The notes beneath the pieces were generated by a model that was not told the origin of the DNA, made no database searches, and saw nothing but the letters and a program-made list of their open reading frames with translations. A stretch of DNA of 64,000 nt from Primula veris (taxonomy: Eukaryota; Streptophyta; Magnoliopsida; Ericales; Primulaceae): assembly GCA_963682055.1 (NCBI GenBank), contig OY821741.1:15257197-15321196 (forward strand). The letters run 5' to 3'. Shown here in pieces: positions 61,493-64,000 of the stretch. Numbering within the stretch: the stretch's first letter is position 1; each line of letters begins with the position of its first letter. Position numbers and translations under genes: made by a program.

Positions 61493-62588
61493 CTAGCTTG
61501 TCATTATCAAGCTGAATACCTAGAAAAAAAAAAGGTTCATGGTTCTGAAGGTACGTCCATGATGTCAACAAATGATCATGATGATGAAGGAGTTTAAGTA
61601 CTTCGTCTGTTTGGATTCTGATTCTTATTAGGTTTTGTGTTTCTTTGATAAACTAGGAAAATAACTAAATATACAAGTCTACATTCTTGTATCTGGAAAT
61701 GTCTTACAACTTGTTTGTTGTAACCCTTAAGCCCAACTTCTTTGTTTTGTGTATAAGCTGCATTTCATGGTGATTGGTCAGCTTAAAAACAGTGAATATT
61801 TCTTTTGGCTTAGGAGAGAATCGAGAGTGAAAAACTTTAAATGGAATTAGCTCAATTAATATTCAGACTCAAGTATACCTTAGTTGCGGATTCTCTTGCA
61901 AAGATGGGAGCTCATGGAATAGATTTGATTTGTTTTGATGAGAGAGCCTTGAGAAGTAATATTCATGCAAGGATTAAAAAAACTTGAAAAGGAGGGCTGC
62001 ACTTACATCCAATAATGGATATAGTTTGTTTTTGGTTTTTGTTTTTATGAACACGTAATTTTTATTTCTTCCTAGTTTCTTTTGTAACTTGGTCCGTTTA
62101 TTGAAATAATAAAAATGAGGGCTTTTCTCCTCTTTAAAAAAAAAAATACTCAAGTATACCTTCATGTTTGCTCAACAGTTACAAGCCTAACAAGCATTCT
62201 ATTTGAGTTTATTTTATAATAACTTAGTAAATATATATATATATATATCTCATACTGTTTATTCTTTCAAACTTTCCAGCTCGTAATTGAAATTATGAAG
62301 CAAGAGGGAGCGAAGGACTTGAACAACAAAAAGCGCTTGTTTGAACCATCACTTATTCAACCGGTGACTGAAAATATGGAAATAACAATAGCTTCATTAC
62401 CCGCCGATAAGACCCCTGAGAAGTCAGTGATGACACCTCAAGGCTCGCTGATGTCATCGCCCCATAAAGATCATGACAATATAAAGGCTCAAACCAGTCT
62501 GAATAAAATCATGATCAGAATGGCTCACAGCCGTTGGATCAATCTGATGACAACAATGCAGACGTGCAGAATGTCTTACAGTCGTTAG
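61367..62588 (+). pseudogene. Post-stop remainder of the RWP-RK gene, further decayed (unit 3)
   Basis: Exon b remainder to 61550 carries a one-base A insertion. Exon c (62280-62588) has Thr-to-Ala (LPADK). The usual TGA is TGC, extending the frame by seven residues (CRMSYSR) to TAG at 62586. Confidence 0.6.
61882..62147 (+). mobile_element. 5'-truncated LINE tail (unit 3)
   Basis: Same insertion with intact 15-bp duplications at 61867-61881 and 62148-62162. Small UTR changes only. Confidence 0.88.
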
Positions 62589-63798
62589 ATTATGTTCCTG
62601 TCAGATTTCGTCGATTGATGACGATGGTGATGCACATGAAGGCTAATGTTATACTCTCCACATCAAAGTTGTGAAAAATGTTGATGAAATTTTTAGTTGT
62701 TTTGCAGTTTTACCCAAAAAATATATAATCTTTGTTTGTGATAAACTTGTGTAGTACTGTTCTTTTATTGGACCTTCTTATTCACGTGTTGTTACTTTGT
62801 TACTGACTTTTCAGATCCTCATATTAATTAAAAAAAAAAAACAATATAATAATATATATCCATGATTTTATGCTTTCTTTATTGTATATTTAACTTGTTA
62901 TGTTTTTGTTTGTTATACATGTTTTTTTTTTTGCTTACATGCTAATAGCGCTTGATTTATGTTGTGTATTGAATTTTGCTAATAATATTATATGCTCATG
63001 CTGCTGCTTTATGCTTTACAAGTTTCCCTTCTTTGATGTTGTGTACATGATTTTTCATCTTTGATGGGTTTTTTTAAAGTTTATAGTAGATTTCATTGCC
63101 TGGTTCATATAATAATGCTCACATACTGTAATTTCTTTAACGCATGTTGATTTGACTTTGTAAATATTATGTTTTTTTTTACCAAGGATGTGATATTCAA
63201 GTTTCCGAATTTGAGTTAATTAGAGGGTAATACTTATGTATTTCCGATGTCCTTAACCTATATAAACTTTTTCAATGGCATGTTATTATTTGTAGTAGTG
63301 CACATTATTTTTTCCTTACTAAAGACGGTAATATCTATAAATGCTTTCAATTTTCTCATACTGAAAATGTGTGAGGAAAACATGATTTGTTTCATACCAA
63401 ACTTGTGGATAGAGTAGAGTGTAAACGTTAAAAGGATGACCATGCATATATTTTTTTAATTAAAAATGGGAGACCCATTATTTCATTAATTTTGAATTTT
63501 AATTGGCCTACGACCTTATTACAAACGAAACAACAGAAAAATGAAAAGCTTGGGGACCAAAAGAAAAAACAAAAAAGTTCAACTCCTTCACTGAAAACAG
63601 TCCAAACTTCCACCTTTTAATATTTTGCATCTTCTCTATTTCTGCGAAACTCAATTGCAGATTGAAAACAGAGCTTTTAAATCCATAGGATGAACTGATG
63701 ATATTGGAGTAATCGCCACCTAATGTATAAGAACAGATATTCTCTTCTTCTAAACATTAATTTGCTTGTCACCAATTGCGCTACCTTAAACCGAATAA

Positions 63799-64000
63799 TT
63801 AGCAACTGTCATAATCCCCATAATCATAGGGATCATAATAGTCGTTGATTGATCTGGTCTTGTTTCTGTTATTATAACGATACATTTTGATTTTCCGATC
63901 TTCTGTGGAAATTTGTATTGCTTTCCATATTTTGGCTTGTTTCTTGTTTTTCTCTCATTCATCCACTTATGTTTCCCATTTGGATGAGTACATATCAACT
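63799..64000 (-). pseudogene. Decayed minus-strand exon, cut by window end (unit 3)
   Basis: Partial copy of 13747-14112 containing the YDYGDYDSC end and both internal stops. The upstream part is outside the window. Confidence 0.4.

Larger units (their letters stand above)
50052..64000. repeat. Tandem unit 3 of the ~25-kb array, partial
   Basis: The third copy is cut by the window edge at the point equivalent to about 13950 of unit 1, so the LTR retrotransposon and everything after it are not seen. Private features include a 9-bp deletion near 51347, an 18-unit GA tract, a Ser-to-Tyr change in the RWP-RK domain, an extra A in exon b and loss of the exon c stop. The gene-free stretches (52477-53791, 53969-54812, 54979-55613, 56085-57011, 58433-59817, 62589-63798) match unit 1 and show nothing additional. 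Confidence 0.96.

Noticed and set aside
1..64000. Whole array as an assembly artefact
   Set aside because: Private SNPs, indels and microsatellite lengths distinguish each copy; an artefact would give exact duplication. Total copy number remains unproven.

Overview
This is eukaryotic nuclear DNA, most likely from a dicot plant. The evidence is strongly AT-rich sequence, short exons separated by T-rich introns, an RWP-RK transcription-factor exon, a plant-type Ty3/gypsy gag, hAT- and Harbinger-type MITEs, and a LINE tail. I cannot name the species. No rRNA, tRNA, CRISPR array or bacterial operon was seen.

The dominant structure is a head-to-tail tandem array of a unit of about 25.02 kb. Unit 1 is 1-25032, unit 2 is 25033-50051, and unit 3 is 50052-64000, cut by the window edge at the position equivalent to about 13950 of unit 1. 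Units are nearly identical by eye but carry private SNPs, indels and microsatellite lengths, so they are real diverging copies. The true unit junction is not visible, and the window start is only an arbitrary phase.

Layout of a unit (unit 1 coordinates): an inverted-repeat relic (199-612); a small gene A with TATA box and phased exons (961-2433); a GA microsatellite (3069-3098); a short antisense Q/P/Y-rich ORF (3743-3919); a possible F-box-family exon (4764-4929); a minisatellite of about 27 bp period (5565-6035); a 115-codon ORF (6963-7310); a TE relic (7848-8384); the RWP-RK gene (exons 9770-10101 and 11317 onward, with a decayed 3' exon at 12230-12517); a 5'-truncated LINE in its last intron (11831-12097); a decayed minus-strand gene (13747-14112); a gag-only LTR retrotransposon (14402-18532); MITEs (18627-18847, 20274-20585, 22618-23449); minus-strand gene fragments (19960-20142, about 20825-21095); a triplicated repeat of about 180 bp (21536-22054); and AT-rich DNA to the end.

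The best-supported gene is the RWP-RK gene, with a complete RWP-RK domain in all three copies. RWP-RK/RKD proteins control egg-cell and gametophyte identity, and some act in apomixis; NLP relatives act in nitrate signalling. All three copies share an in-frame TAG just after the domain, although the reading frame continues beyond it to a strong splice donor and on into a phase-matched 3' exon. The genes are therefore either shortened or decaying. Unit 3 has decayed further. The proposed system is a recent tandem amplification of a locus carrying a truncated RWP-RK gene. All transposons in the unit were there before it multiplied.
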